Source: a virus. From it: a stretch of DNA of 44,143 bases. The stretch lies in IMG/VR virus record IMGVR_UViG_3300031951_000346, positions 1 to 44,143 of that record, one strand, 5' to 3'. A program made the position numbers and the translations under genes. Each line of letters opens with the position of its first letter. Positions within the stretch are counted from its first letter, which is position 1. Shown here piece after piece: positions 26,819-32,408 of this stretch. The notes under the pieces were generated by a model. The model worked only from the letters and a program-made list of their open reading frames with translations, searched no databases and was not told the origin of the DNA.

Positions 26819-27056
26819 GGATATGAACATGGCACCGAATGACAACGAAATGGGCAGGATGTCGGCATCGATCGAATCTTTGCAAAAAACTGTTGTGTCT
26901 CTTGAGTCAAAGGTTGACACCTTGACTGTCAATATCAATGAGATAAAGATGCTTGAGGCCAAGCGGCAGGGCGCAGAAAGCGTTGCCAAATGGCTGATTG
27001 GTATTATAGGCGGTGTCGCCGGTGCCGTGTTAAGCCGTATTGTCCATGGGATGTGA
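26817..27056 (+). CDS. Coiled-coil protein with C-terminal membrane span, possible holin-like protein
   Basis: This 79-residue protein has a heptad-rich N-terminal coil (residues 15-45, SIESLQKTVVSLESKVDTLT) and one C-terminal transmembrane span (residues 58-76, VAKWLIGIIGGVAGAVLSRI). This is the layout of XhlA-type haemolysin-related proteins that lie next to phage endolysins. Three Met codons open the frame (26817, 26823, 26829) and none has a clear Shine-Dalgarno, so the start is uncertain. It lies just before the endolysin, so a holin-like or holin-accessory role is reasonable but not proven. Confidence 0.6.
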   Translation: MDMNMAPNDNEMGRMSASIESLQKTVVSLESKVDTLTVNINEIKMLEAKRQGAESVAKWLIGIIGGVAGAVLSRIVHGM

Positions 27057-27060
27057 GAAC

Positions 27061-27810
27061 ATGAAAACCCTATCCCCCAACGGTCGCGCTAAAATCAAGC
27101 AGTGGGAGGCGTTAAAGCTGGTTGCTTATCTCGACCCAGTAGGCATCTGGACAATCGGATACGGCCATACAGGCGATGTTAAAGAGGGTGACGTTATCAC
27201 GAAGCCACAGGCCGAAAGATTGCTTGACGATGATATATCCGTCGTCACACGGGCAATTGAGCGATACGTCAAGCCGCATATCATCGAAGCCATGACGCAA
27301 AACCAATATGACGCCTTGGTGTCGTTTGTGTTCAATGTCGGAGCTGGGGCGTTCCAGAAAAGCACGTTGCTGAAAAAGCTGAATAACGGTGATCTTGATG
27401 CTGTGCCGGGCGAATTGGCAAGGTGGAATAAGGGTTATAACCCAAAAACAAAGCGGAAAGAAATTGTTGACGGCCTTGTGAACCGCCGTAAGGTCGAAGC
27501 CGACCTCTGGACAACTGGCCAAGCCACTGGCAAATTCGTCTCCAGCAATTATGTCGTTCCCGTTCCACCCGTCAAACCCGAACAGGTCACAGCAGCCGGG
27601 GCCAGCACAGCAACAGGGCTTGCAACCTTGGCCGATCCTGTTACAAAGGTCATCGACTCCCTGCAAACCCAGCAACAAGCGCTGTCCTCTGGTGACAAGA
27701 TTCAGATGGTCATTGGCGGAATCATTGTGCTGGCTGGGATCGTTGGCTTGCTCATGGCATGGCAACAGGCAGGGAGACCATTGCCATTTGTGAACCAAAA
27801 AGCGGCCTAG
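27061..27810 (+). CDS. Endolysin, T4-lysozyme-like muramidase (GH24) with C-terminal membrane span
   Basis: The start is best placed at ATG 27061, giving 249 residues. The GH24 catalytic triad has exact T4-lysozyme spacing: E16, D25 and T31 in QWEALKLVAYLDP and GIWTIGYGHT. The rest of the domain includes ALVSFVFNVGAGAFQKSTLL and WNKGYNPKTKRKEIVDGLVN. It cleaves the glycan backbone of peptidoglycan at the end of infection. After residue 150 comes a Pro/Ala/Thr linker and then a hydrophobic segment (MVIGGIIVLAGIVGLLMAW, about residues 219-237). A C-terminal anchor is unusual for soluble endolysins and may tether it to the membrane. Confidence 0.92.
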   Translation: MKTLSPNGRAKIKQWEALKLVAYLDPVGIWTIGYGHTGDVKEGDVITKPQAERLLDDDISVVTRAIERYVKPHIIEAMTQNQYDALVSFVFNVGAGAFQKSTLLKKLNNGDLDAVPGELARWNKGYNPKTKRKEIVDGLVNRRKVEADLWTTGQATGKFVSSNYVVPVPPVKPEQVTAAGASTATGLATLADPVTKVIDSLQTQQQALSSGDKIQMVIGGIIVLAGIVGLLMAWQQAGRPLPFVNQKAA

Positions 27811-27837
27811 TTTAACTAAATGGTGGTTTTAGTTAAA
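27811..27837 (+). terminator. AT-rich inverted repeat after the endolysin
   Basis: TTTAACTAAA (27811-27820), a 7-base loop and TTTAGTTAAA (27828-27837) form a perfect 10-bp stem directly after the endolysin stop. There is no T-run after it, so it may be an RNA 3'-end stabiliser or weak terminator rather than an efficient one. Confidence 0.45.
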
Positions 27838-27881
27838 GTATGGTTTACATAATCGCATAGGGTCGGCAATGCCAGCACAAC

Positions 27882-27917
27882 AAAAAGGCCTCGCCAAGTT
27901 AATGACGAAGCCTTTTT
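27882..27917. terminator. Two-way intrinsic terminator between convergent operons
   Basis: AAAAAGGCCTCG and CGAAGCCTTTTT form a stem with one mismatch and a 12-base loop, with A-runs and T-runs at the outer ends. It can stop transcripts from both sides, namely the rightward late block and the leftward operon ending at 28025. Confidence 0.8.
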
Positions 27918-27920
27918 AGC

Positions 27921-28010
27921 AACCGGATTTTAACCGGTGCGCCCTGTCGCCAAAGCGATAGGGGAGATACAACGGGTGGAGACGGCCTTGACCGAAACGG
28001 AACCCGTCGC
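27921..28010. other. Gene-free stretch with three potential hairpins
   Basis: The stretch between the two-way terminator and the leftward gene at 28025 shows no convincing gene. It can form an ACCGG/CCGGT hairpin (27922-27938), then a 9-bp stem with a CAAA loop (CCCTGTCGC at 27942-27950 pairing with GCGATAGGG at 27955-27963). An ACGGGT/ACCCGT closing stem follows to about 28010. The 9-bp stem has one G-U pair if read on the plus strand, hinting at plus-strand RNA, but this rests on one base pair. Confidence 0.35.
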
Positions 28011-28024
28011 GTGCAATGATTTTA

Positions 28025-28351
28025 TCAGGGGGTGGGTAGGGTGTCAATCTCGCTGCCCCCACACATTTCGATTGCGCGTTTGGCTCTTTTACCCCATTCT
28101 GATAAAGGCTCATTATCATCATACCAATTATCATAAAGCCCCTTCAACGCCTCAAGCAACATGGCGTTCTGATATAACAGCACGCCCAGCCGTTTATCTA
28201 TCTCAATCATAGAAACCTTTGGGATGGTTACGGTCTCCCCTATGAGGCCCTGCAAAGAGAAAAAGTCATGGTGTGAGTTGATCCGGCCGGATCGGGGCGA
28301 CGCCAAGGGTGCCATGCCCTGATCTATTGGTGATTTCTTGTCATCACTCAT
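28025..28351 (-). CDS. Small phage protein of unknown function
   Basis: This 108-residue protein is the last gene of the leftward operon. Its start overlaps the upstream stop (ATGA). It begins MSDDKKSPIDQGMAPLA and has a helical middle (RLGVLLYQNAMLLEALKGLY) and an acidic C-terminus. The helix ALLYQNAMLLEAL resembles LQSQNALLLDTLKNL in the upstream protein, so the two may share a helical motif that dimerises. I do not recognise a domain. Operon position and coupling support expression. Confidence 0.6.
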   Translation of the reverse strand: MSDDKKSPIDQGMAPLASPRSGRINSHHDFFSLQGLIGETVTIPKVSMIEIDKRLGVLLYQNAMLLEALKGLYDNWYDDNEPLSEWGKRAKRAIEMCGGSEIDTLPTP

Positions 28352-28878
28352 TTTTTACCCTCGCAGCTTTTAATTACGGATTCGGCGGCTTTCCACGCGG
28401 GTATCCACTTGTCCAAATCTACCAGCCCGCGCTGCGTTGCCAACAAATCCTGACATGCGACCAGATTCTTTAATGTATCGAGCAACAGGGCGTTTTGGCT
28501 TTGCAGTGCGCTGACCTCGGCCAGCAGTTCATTTGCTAATTGAATCGTCTTGTGCGATCTGGTTGCTTTGGTGCTGATATGCCAGCCCGTTCGCCTTTTT
28601 ATGTGCGGCAGGGTGTGGATCACCGGCTGTTCTGGCTCCCAGCTAGACGGGTCTTGTTGCACTGACCATTCAAATAAGACCGGCTTGCGCTCTGTGTCAT
28701 CGGTCATTGTTCGCTCCTGTTTTGCCTGTTCTGACTTGAATTCAGCCTCTGTAATTGGCAGGCCGTTCTTGTAATAACACCTGATAATTCTGCCCGTGTC
28801 TAGATTGAGTTTATATGACACGCCATCGCGTGGGCCGAATTGATAAAGAGCGGCGTCCTCGGCAAAATCTGATGTCAT
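28348..28878 (-). CDS. Unknown protein, apparent in-frame fusion of two small genes
   Basis: The frame gives 176 residues from ATG 28878. Residues 1-57 and 58-176 look like separate proteins. At M58 (ATG 28707) there is a second start with a strong AGGAGCG ribosome-binding site, and its surroundings (28703-28717) repeat the start region at 28874-28890 minus two bases. With those two bases restored the first part would end Q-E-R-E-Q-stop, the same ending as the gene upstream. So a 2-base deletion seems to have joined two genes, and the second part can still start alone. The second part has a coil (ELLAEVSALQSQNALLLDTL). The functions are unknown. Confidence 0.65.
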   Translation of the reverse strand: MTSDFAEDAALYQFGPRDGVSYKLNLDTGRIIRCYYKNGLPITEAEFKSEQAKQERTMTDDTERKPVLFEWSVQQDPSSWEPEQPVIHTLPHIKRRTGWHISTKATRSHKTIQLANELLAEVSALQSQNALLLDTLKNLVACQDLLATQRGLVDLDKWIPAWKAAESVIKSCEGKK

Positions 28879-29087
28879 TGTTCACGCTCCACACGGTAAG
28901 AGGGTTTTGCTGCGTTCCAGCGGGTTATTGCGTTATTTATAAGAATATGAAGCTCGTTTAGATCATCACGATCCGACCGTGACAATAGCCCTGGGACATG
29001 ATGCAAAACTTTATCTATAAATCTTTTTTGCTCGCTAACTACCGTTAAAATCATTTCCATTTCATCATCGGTGAACATCATTTTCAC
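28875..29087 (-). CDS. Small helical protein of unknown function
   Basis: This 70-residue protein overlaps its neighbours by four bases at both ends. It is almost wholly helical: DDEMEMILTVVSEQKRFIDK, then DRDDLNELHILINNAITRWN. The C-terminus VEREQ is produced by the ribosome-binding site and start of the next gene. Size, charge and repeated coupling suggest an early phage protein. No family is recognised. Confidence 0.55.
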   Translation of the reverse strand: MKMMFTDDEMEMILTVVSEQKRFIDKVLHHVPGLLSRSDRDDLNELHILINNAITRWNAAKPSYRVEREQ

Positions 29088-29431
29088 TCCTTCCTTTTCT
29101 CAAACGCTGCAATCAGCGGGTTATCCCGGCCAAATGCGGCGCGGAGTTCTGCGGCGGTTAAATAAATACAAACATTACCATCATCAGAAGTGCTTTCTTT
29201 CAAATACCGAAACCTAGCAAATTCAATTCCTTGCCATTGCCGCATGACCGTATCAAGAATGTTCCGTTCCGCTTGCTCCCTAGCCTCTTGCTCCTCAGCT
29301 TCTCGGTTGTTGCGCTCGCAAATTTCCTGGGCTTTTTCCATGATTGTTTCAGGATCATGGCCTCGCCGCGTCAATTCTGTTGCAACAAGGAGAGCGCCAA
29401 ATGATGTGGGTTTGTAATCATCGTCAGTCAT
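29084..29431 (-). CDS. Small charged protein of unknown function
   Basis: The start is placed at ATG 29431, seven bases after GGAG, giving 115 residues; an upstream ATG at 29446 has no ribosome-binding site. The first third contains a Thr/Arg helix (FGALLVATELTRRGHDPETI). The middle is very charged (RNNREAEEQEAREQAERNIL) and probably a coiled coil. The C-terminus (ICYLTAAELRAAF-like segment, ending FEKRKE) may be globular. It overlaps the winged-helix gene upstream by eight bases. The function is unknown. Confidence 0.55.
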   Translation of the reverse strand: MTDDDYKPTSFGALLVATELTRRGHDPETIMEKAQEICERNNREAEEQEAREQAERNILDTVMRQWQGIEFARFRYLKESTSDDGNVCIYLTAAELRAAFGRDNPLIAAFEKRKE

Positions 29432-29660
29432 TGCTGTCTCCATCAAGTAGCCCCTCGGCGGCCCATTGCGTCACCATGTAGTGAACAGAAAGCGGGACAT
29501 AATACGTTTGTGTTTTGAAAATCATCCCTATTTTGCGCTCTATTAAGCCCTTATTAACCAGTGCTTTTAACGTCTGCGGGTTCGCATACGCACCTTCACT
29601 GCCGCAATAAATTTTACCCAATTCAATTTGCTGCGCTTTGGTTAGTGATGATATATTCAT
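29424..29660 (-). CDS. Small winged-helix-like DNA-binding protein
   Basis: ATG 29660 follows a strong AGGAGAGG ribosome-binding site, giving 78 residues; in-frame codons further upstream lie inside the preceding gene. The sequence fits a winged helix: SLTKAQQIELGKIY (helix 1), ANPQTLKALVNKGLIERK (helices 2-3 with the recognition end) and a beta wing (FKTQTYYVPLSVHY). The segment LVNKGLIE is the usual end of a MarR/ArsR-type recognition helix. It probably binds DNA as a regulator. It is nested 38 bases into the end of the small gene upstream. Confidence 0.6.
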   Translation of the reverse strand: MNISSLTKAQQIELGKIYCGSEGAYANPQTLKALVNKGLIERKIGMIFKTQTYYVPLSVHYMVTQWAAEGLLDGDSND

Positions 29661-29784
29661 TATACCTCTCCTCAATCCTATACCCAGGGTCGGAAACAAT
29701 CTTCTCAAATGACAAGTCTAGCGTTTGCGTGTTGGACGTCGCGCGACAGCGCCATTTGCGTAAAGGCTTTTTTTTCTCACTCAT
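29623..29784 (-). CDS. Small basic protein of unknown function
   Basis: This 53-residue frame starts at ATG 29784 (or ATG 29787) after AGGGG. It has a basic start (SEKKKPLRKWRCRATSNTQ) followed by an acidic helix-like part (FEKIVSDPGYRIEERYNEYI). The last 38 bases overlap the winged-helix gene in another frame. It fills a gap of 134 bases between two coupled genes, which argues for a real gene. No family is recognised. Confidence 0.5.
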   Translation of the reverse strand: MSEKKKPLRKWRCRATSNTQTLDLSFEKIVSDPGYRIEERYNEYIITNQSAAN

Positions 29785-29794
29785 CATCCCCTAC

Positions 29795-30172
29795 TTAAAC
29801 CGGGTCTTTTGGCATTTCGGCCCAGTGAGTGGGTGGGTTTTCAAGAAACCACCGGTATTCAATTTCGTCTATTGGGCCACCATTTTTGTAAGCTTCAATC
29901 CGCCAAAATCCCTGACCGGAAAACAAGACATGATCGTAAAGGGCGCGACACCAGCCATACTCAGGCCAGAACATCAAATATTGGCCGTCTGTTGGTATAT
30001 CATCATCGACTTTGTGGTAGGTAAAAGTTTCATTTAAGAAAATGTAACGCTCCATCTCCTCCAGCCGATCCGCCGCTTCTGCGATGGCCGCATTGGCAAC
30101 GCCGTCACCAGACTGGATGTCTTGCGCCAGAATGCGCATGGCTTTGATTAGGGTGGGTGTGTCTGTTCTCAT
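29795..30172 (-). CDS. DUF551-like phage protein
   Basis: This 125-residue protein has an N-terminal helical part (TPTLIKAMRILAQDIQSGDG, a pattern frequent in phage early proteins) and a C-terminal part like DUF551. There, DIPTDGQYLMFWPEYGW corresponds to the usual LPxxGxxVLV strand and PTHWAEMP to the final THWMPLP motif. DUF551 proteins are common in phage early regions; their function is unknown. The start overlaps the upstream stop (ATGA). A shorter DUF551-like protein occurs at 34993-35250. Confidence 0.65.
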   Translation of the reverse strand: MRTDTPTLIKAMRILAQDIQSGDGVANAAIAEAADRLEEMERYIFLNETFTYHKVDDDIPTDGQYLMFWPEYGWCRALYDHVLFSGQGFWRIEAYKNGGPIDEIEYRWFLENPPTHWAEMPKDPV

Positions 30173-30381
30173 TGATCTACCCTCGTAAAGTTTTTCATGA
30201 ACTGCGGGAGGTCGCGGATGTAAATTTCTGGCGATTGGTCAAGGTGTGAATAAAAAACACATGTAATCGGCCTTGACGACCACAGGTTCCAAACGCCAAC
30301 ATCTCTGACAATATAGATGCCACCCTCTTTGTGCTGCCACGCTTCGCCGGGCCTCGGCATGCCCTGTAGCAACTCTGTCAT
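30169..30381 (-). CDS. DUF1653-like small protein
   Basis: This 70-residue protein starts ATG at 30381 over the preceding stop. Its pattern PRPGEAWQHKEGGIYIVRD, then ITCVFYSHLDQSPEIYIRDL, then QFMKNF resembles DUF1653-like small beta-barrel proteins, which have a YRHxKGxxYxVL start and an xxRPLxxF end. These are widespread in bacteria and phages with no assigned function. The match is partial, so the family call is tentative. Confidence 0.5.
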   Translation of the reverse strand: MTELLQGMPRPGEAWQHKEGGIYIVRDVGVWNLWSSRPITCVFYSHLDQSPEIYIRDLPQFMKNFTRVDQ

Positions 30382-30599
30382 TCCTGATCCTCATCACAAA
30401 TGTGGTCGCCCACGCCATTAACGCGCGGCACGATCCCGAAGCCGCCCCCATAGATGTACTGGCAGCCGGTGGCTTTGTCTGTCACAGCAATAGGCTCGTA
30501 ACCCTTCGGGTGGGCCTTGTTATACAAGTCCCAGCCAGTGTTAATAATCGCCAGCCCGACCAATAGCACCAGCATCGCTGGCATGAGTTTGTCGATCAT
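30378..30599 (-). CDS. Membrane-anchored protein with DUF6440-like C-terminus
   Basis: ATG 30599 follows GGGAGG, giving 73 residues. Residues 5-22 form one membrane span (MPAMLVLLVGLAIINTGWDL). The C-terminal part TDKATGCQYIYGGGFGIVPR, ending GDHICDEDQE, resembles the DUF6440-type TGVQYL motif. It is clearly related to the protein at 42844-43062, which has TDPPTGCEYLIYG and MTPRLLPNGDQVC in the same arrangement. Both have a pair of Cys that could form a disulfide, so the tail may be periplasmic. The function is unknown. Confidence 0.6.
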   Translation of the reverse strand: MIDKLMPAMLVLLVGLAIINTGWDLYNKAHPKGYEPIAVTDKATGCQYIYGGGFGIVPRVNGVGDHICDEDQE

Positions 30600-30636
30600 T
30601 TTGTTTTCCTCCCCATTGTTAAAAAGTGCCGAAGCC

Positions 30637-30855
30637 TTACCGCCTGCCGCCGCGCAAATTGTGGCGTATCCACTCTTTTTTATAAATTTCAACATCCTCT
30701 TTTACCGTGCAAACCCCACATGCGATCAAGACAGCAACGATAATATGAATTAAGATGCCTATAATAGCGGGAAGCAACACCAGCCACCACGACCATGCGA
30801 TGACGCCCGTTAGTTTCAGGGCAATAAACAGAACCTGTAAAAGTGGAAAAAACAT
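30637..30855 (-). CDS. Two-span membrane protein, Fragile-X-F-type phage protein
   Basis: This 72-residue protein has a GGAGG ribosome-binding site. The sequence LQVLFIALKLTGVIAWSWWL is the characteristic first half of the small phage family known as transmembrane Fragile-X-F protein, followed by a second span (PAIIGILIHIIVAVLIACGV) and a charged tail (KEDVEIYKKEW). The role is unknown; the family is common in phages of Gram-negative bacteria. It is the first protein gene after the tRNAs in the direction of transcription. Confidence 0.7.
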   Translation of the reverse strand: MFFPLLQVLFIALKLTGVIAWSWWLVLLPAIIGILIHIIVAVLIACGVCTVKEDVEIYKKEWIRHNLRGGRR

Positions 30856-30877
30856 TTCATCCTCCGTTTTTTAAAAG

Positions 30878-30952
30878 TGGTTCAAGGGGCCGGGATTGAA
30901 CCGGCGACCGATCGGTTATGAGCCGACAGCTCTGCCACTGAGCTACCCTTGA
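30878..30952 (-). tRNA. tRNA-Met type, anticodon CAU
   Basis: The minus strand folds as a full cloverleaf. The acceptor TCAAGGG/CCCTTGA has 7 perfect pairs, the D-arm is GCTC/GAGC, the anticodon arm is GTCGG-CTCATAA-CCGAT, and the T-arm is GCCGG-TTCAATC-CCGGC. Discriminator A and CCA are encoded (30881-30878). Anticodon CAU could mean elongator Met, or Ile2 if C34 is changed to lysidine. A first pair U-A instead of the initiator C-A mismatch rules against an initiator tRNA. Confidence 0.9.
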
Positions 30953-30957
30953 AAAGT

Positions 30958-31026
30958 GCCGAAGCCGGGACTCGAACCCGGAACCATGTCTTACAAAGAC
31001 ATCTCTACCAGTTGAGCTACTTCGGC
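30958..31026 (-). tRNA. tRNA-Thr, anticodon UGU, shortened
   Basis: The minus strand has acceptor GCCGAAG/CTTCGGC, anticodon arm ATGTC-TTTGTAA-GACAT (anticodon TGT) and T-arm CCGGG-TTCGAGT-CCCGG, all perfectly paired. It is only 69 bases before the discriminator. The D-stem has three pairs (CTC/GAG), and bases corresponding to positions 25-26 are missing; the variable loop has four bases. CCA is not encoded, unlike in the neighbouring tRNA, which begins four bases after the discriminator. Confidence 0.85.
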
Positions 31027-31071
31027 GTAAAACTGGCCTGCGCTCTTAATGACTCTGCCCTATTGTCTAGG

Positions 31072-31168
31072 AGGGCGCACACGAGTCACGGCTTCTTCGG
31101 CCACGAGAGACGCTTTTGATTGACGATAGCCCGGCCACAGGCTAACGAAAGGAGATTGTGCGCGCCCT
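31072..31168 (-). ncRNA. Candidate structured RNA next to the tRNA genes
   Basis: Read on the minus strand, 31168-31158 (AGGGCGCGCAC) pairs with 31082-31072 (GTGTGCGCCCT) in an 11-bp helix with one G-U pair. Inside lie a TAGCC/GGCTA hairpin and a 7-bp hairpin (TCGTGGC/GCCGTGA) containing two G-U pairs, giving a three-way junction shape. All three G-U pairs would be A-C mismatches on the plus strand, so the structure supports a minus-strand RNA, the same direction as the tRNAs. No gene fits here. It sits between the 35-residue peptide gene and tRNA-Thr and would be in their transcript. Confidence 0.5.
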
Positions 31169-31178
31169 AACTTGTTCC

Positions 31179-31286
31179 TTAGTCTGTGGTGTCGTTGCCA
31201 ACCTCGACTGTATCCGCGCCGCCCTCAACGGTTTCGGCGGCTACTGTGTCGTTGTCGGTGTCTATGGTGTTTTCAATGTCAGACAT
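31179..31286 (-). CDS. Small acidic peptide
   Basis: This 35-residue frame starts ATG at 31286 after AGGAATG. It is very acidic (ENTIDTDNDTVAAETVEGGA, ending EVGNDTTD) with no basic residues. Small acidic phage peptides include DNA mimics and host-protein inhibitors, but nothing here proves such a role. It is the first gene after a candidate promoter and precedes the structured RNA and tRNAs. The ribosome-binding site and operon position support it. Confidence 0.45.
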   Translation of the reverse strand: MSDIENTIDTDNDTVAAETVEGGADTVEVGNDTTD

Positions 31287-31342
31287 TTTTCATTCCTGTG
31301 TAATCGGATGGTTCGATAAAAGCGCCATGTGGCGACAAACAC

Positions 31343-31371
31343 AGCTAACCACACCCAGGTCGCCACGTCAA
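31343..31371 (-). promoter_or_regulatory. Candidate leftward promoter with overlapping inverted repeat
   Basis: On the minus strand TTGACG (31371-31366), a 17-base spacer and TTAGCT (31348-31343) form a weak sigma70-like promoter upstream of the peptide, RNA and tRNA genes. An inverted repeat GTGGCGAC (31329-31336) and GTCGCCAC (31359-31366) brackets the spacer and -10, which would suit an operator. The -10 is poor. Confidence 0.35.
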
Positions 31372-31397
31372 CAGATTTGTTCAGGAATAAAAAAGAA

Positions 31398-31423
31398 AAA
31401 ACCCGGCGAGGGAACCGGGTTTT
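31398..31423. terminator. Two-way intrinsic terminator
   Basis: AAAACCCGG (31398-31406), an 8-base loop and CCGGGTTTT (31415-31423) form a perfect stem with A-tract and T-tract flanks. For leftward transcripts coming from the cargo and early operon it would be a stop before the tRNA operon. For rightward transcripts it lies before the spanin genes. Confidence 0.8.
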
Positions 31424-31487
31424 CTCATAGGCACAAACAAGGGAGGAAAACAATGTATCATGGGGAGACATGATTGTGCTATCATGG

Positions 31488-31502
31488 CTCAAAAGTTTTG
31501 AG
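31488..31502. repeat. 15-bp inverted repeat before the spanin gene
   Basis: CTCAAAAGTTTTGAG is a perfect 7-bp inverted repeat around a single G, just before the ribosome-binding site of the Rz gene at 31512. It could be an operator or an RNA hairpin that controls translation. No binding protein is identified. Confidence 0.35.
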
Positions 31503-31511
31503 AGGTCAAGT

Positions 31512-31877
31512 ATGTTTCCAGTCCTGCCGACAAAATTCATTGCTGCCGGTGTGGTGTTCCTGATTGCGGTCATTCCGGCTGTGTATTGCTTTTGGCGCAT
31601 TGACACCCTAAGCAACCAGCTCGCCGTAGCACACAGCGTTGCCAAAGCTGCAACCGAAGCCAACATGCAGAACCTCGCCACTATTGAAAGCCTCAAGCGC
31701 GACCGGGAACGCATCACCGCCGCGCTGGCAGCCACAACGGCAGAAAACCAGCGCAGGGCAGCGGCCCTTGCCAAAACAAGGAAAGCAATCAATGAAACCA
31801 ACGATCAAAGCCCTGTTGCCCCTGTTGTGCGTGACGCTATTGTCGGCGTGCGCGACGGACTGCAAGCCGGTCACTGA
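31512..31877 (+). CDS. Rz: Inner-membrane spanin (Rz-like)
   Basis: This 121-residue protein from ATG 31512 follows GAGAGG six bases upstream. One N-terminal membrane span (residues 8-28, FIAAGVVFLIAVIPAVYCFW) is followed by a long periplasmic coiled coil (residues 30-95, LATIESLKRDRERITAALAA), as in Rz-type i-spanins. It joins the outer-membrane partner to fuse the membranes in the last lysis step. The partner gene starts inside it in another frame. An alternative start at ATG 31470 adds 14 residues and overlaps a six-codon frame (31453-31473) with a good GGGAGG site, so start choice could be regulated. The gene is far from the endolysin. Confidence 0.8.
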   Translation: MFPVLPTKFIAAGVVFLIAVIPAVYCFWRIDTLSNQLAVAHSVAKAATEANMQNLATIESLKRDRERITAALAATTAENQRRAAALAKTRKAINETNDQSPVAPVVRDAIVGVRDGLQAGH

Positions 31878-32046
31878 GACGATCTATCTGCGCCAAGAAG
31901 TGCCGCCAGCGTTGCTGACCTGTGCGCCTGTGCCTGTTGGTGATGTTGCCACGTCCAGTGACGCAGCGCGGTTTATCGTTGACCTTGGTGATGCCTACGG
32001 GCAGACATGTGCAAACCTAAAAGCAGTGGGGGAGATTGTGAAATGA
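31792..32046 (+). CDS. Rz1: Outer-membrane lipoprotein spanin (Rz1-like)
   Basis: This 84-residue protein starts ATG at 31792, inside the Rz gene in another frame, and extends past it. The signal peptide MKPTIKALLPLLCVTLLSAC ends in a lipobox (LLSA, then Cys20), so the mature protein is an outer-membrane lipoprotein. The mature part has Pro and several Cys (CKPVTETIYLRQEVPPALLT), typical of o-spanins. It binds the Rz partner across the periplasm. The nested arrangement is the classic Rz/Rz1 layout. Its stop overlaps the next start (ATGA). Confidence 0.85.
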   Translation: MKPTIKALLPLLCVTLLSACATDCKPVTETIYLRQEVPPALLTCAPVPVGDVATSSDAARFIVDLGDAYGQTCANLKAVGEIVK

Positions 32047-32408
32047 CCACTATCACTATCATCTGGGCAGCCATCTTCGGCGCACTGGTCAATAGAGCGC
32101 GGGGACATGACTGGGGCATCAGCACGCAGTTTAATCGCATCCTGTTTGGCGTTGCCTGGGGCTTGACCATTGGCGCTGCCGGGTTCCCGTTCTGGCCTCT
32201 ATTCATCGTCTCCGGCTGGCTGTCGTGCATATTCGGCCATGGCGCACATCAGCGGATGCACAAGCAAGTATATGGCCAGCAGTTCGATCACACGGAAAAA
32301 CTGACCCGCTGGCTGCCGCATGTGGCCGGGCCGTGGCGTGATGGCTGGGCGACGGTTGTGCTTGTTTTCTATGATGGTGAACTGGTTTACAGCCATAAAG
32401 CTGTTTGA
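32043..32408 (+). CDS. Membrane protein of the lysis cluster, C-terminus replaced by antisense of hsdR
   Basis: The coupled start ATG 32043 gives 121 residues. Two to three hydrophobic stretches are visible (ITIIWAAIFGALVNRARGHD, then ILFGVAWGLTIGAAGFPFWP, then LFIVSGWLSCIFGHGAHQ). A position after the spanins suggests a lysis function such as a holin, but the sequence is not of a known holin class. From about residue 102 (base 32346) the frame runs antisense through the hsdR fragment, so the last 20 residues (ATVVLVFYDGELVYSHKAV) are foreign and the native C-terminus is lost. Whether the hybrid works is unknown. Confidence 0.6.
   Translation: MTTITIIWAAIFGALVNRARGHDWGISTQFNRILFGVAWGLTIGAAGFPFWPLFIVSGWLSCIFGHGAHQRMHKQVYGQQFDHTEKLTRWLPHVAGPWRDGWATVVLVFYDGELVYSHKAV

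Noticed and set aside
27937-28212. Rightward frame of 91 residues after the terminator
   Set aside because: It starts at a GTG without ribosome-binding site inside hairpins and runs antisense into a confident leftward gene.
31158-31319. Rightward GTG frame after AAAGGAG
   Set aside because: The spacing from GGAG to GTG is too short, it lies in the structured RNA and antisense to the peptide gene, and the product resembles nothing.
31287-31398. Short leftward frame with a hydrophobic segment (VWLAVFVATWRFYR)
   Set aside because: It has no ATG, no Shine-Dalgarno and overlaps the candidate promoter and terminator; it may be chance.
32199-32345. Last 48 residues of the hsdR frame as part of HsdR
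   Set aside because: They are the antisense of the phage membrane gene and have no HsdR likeness.
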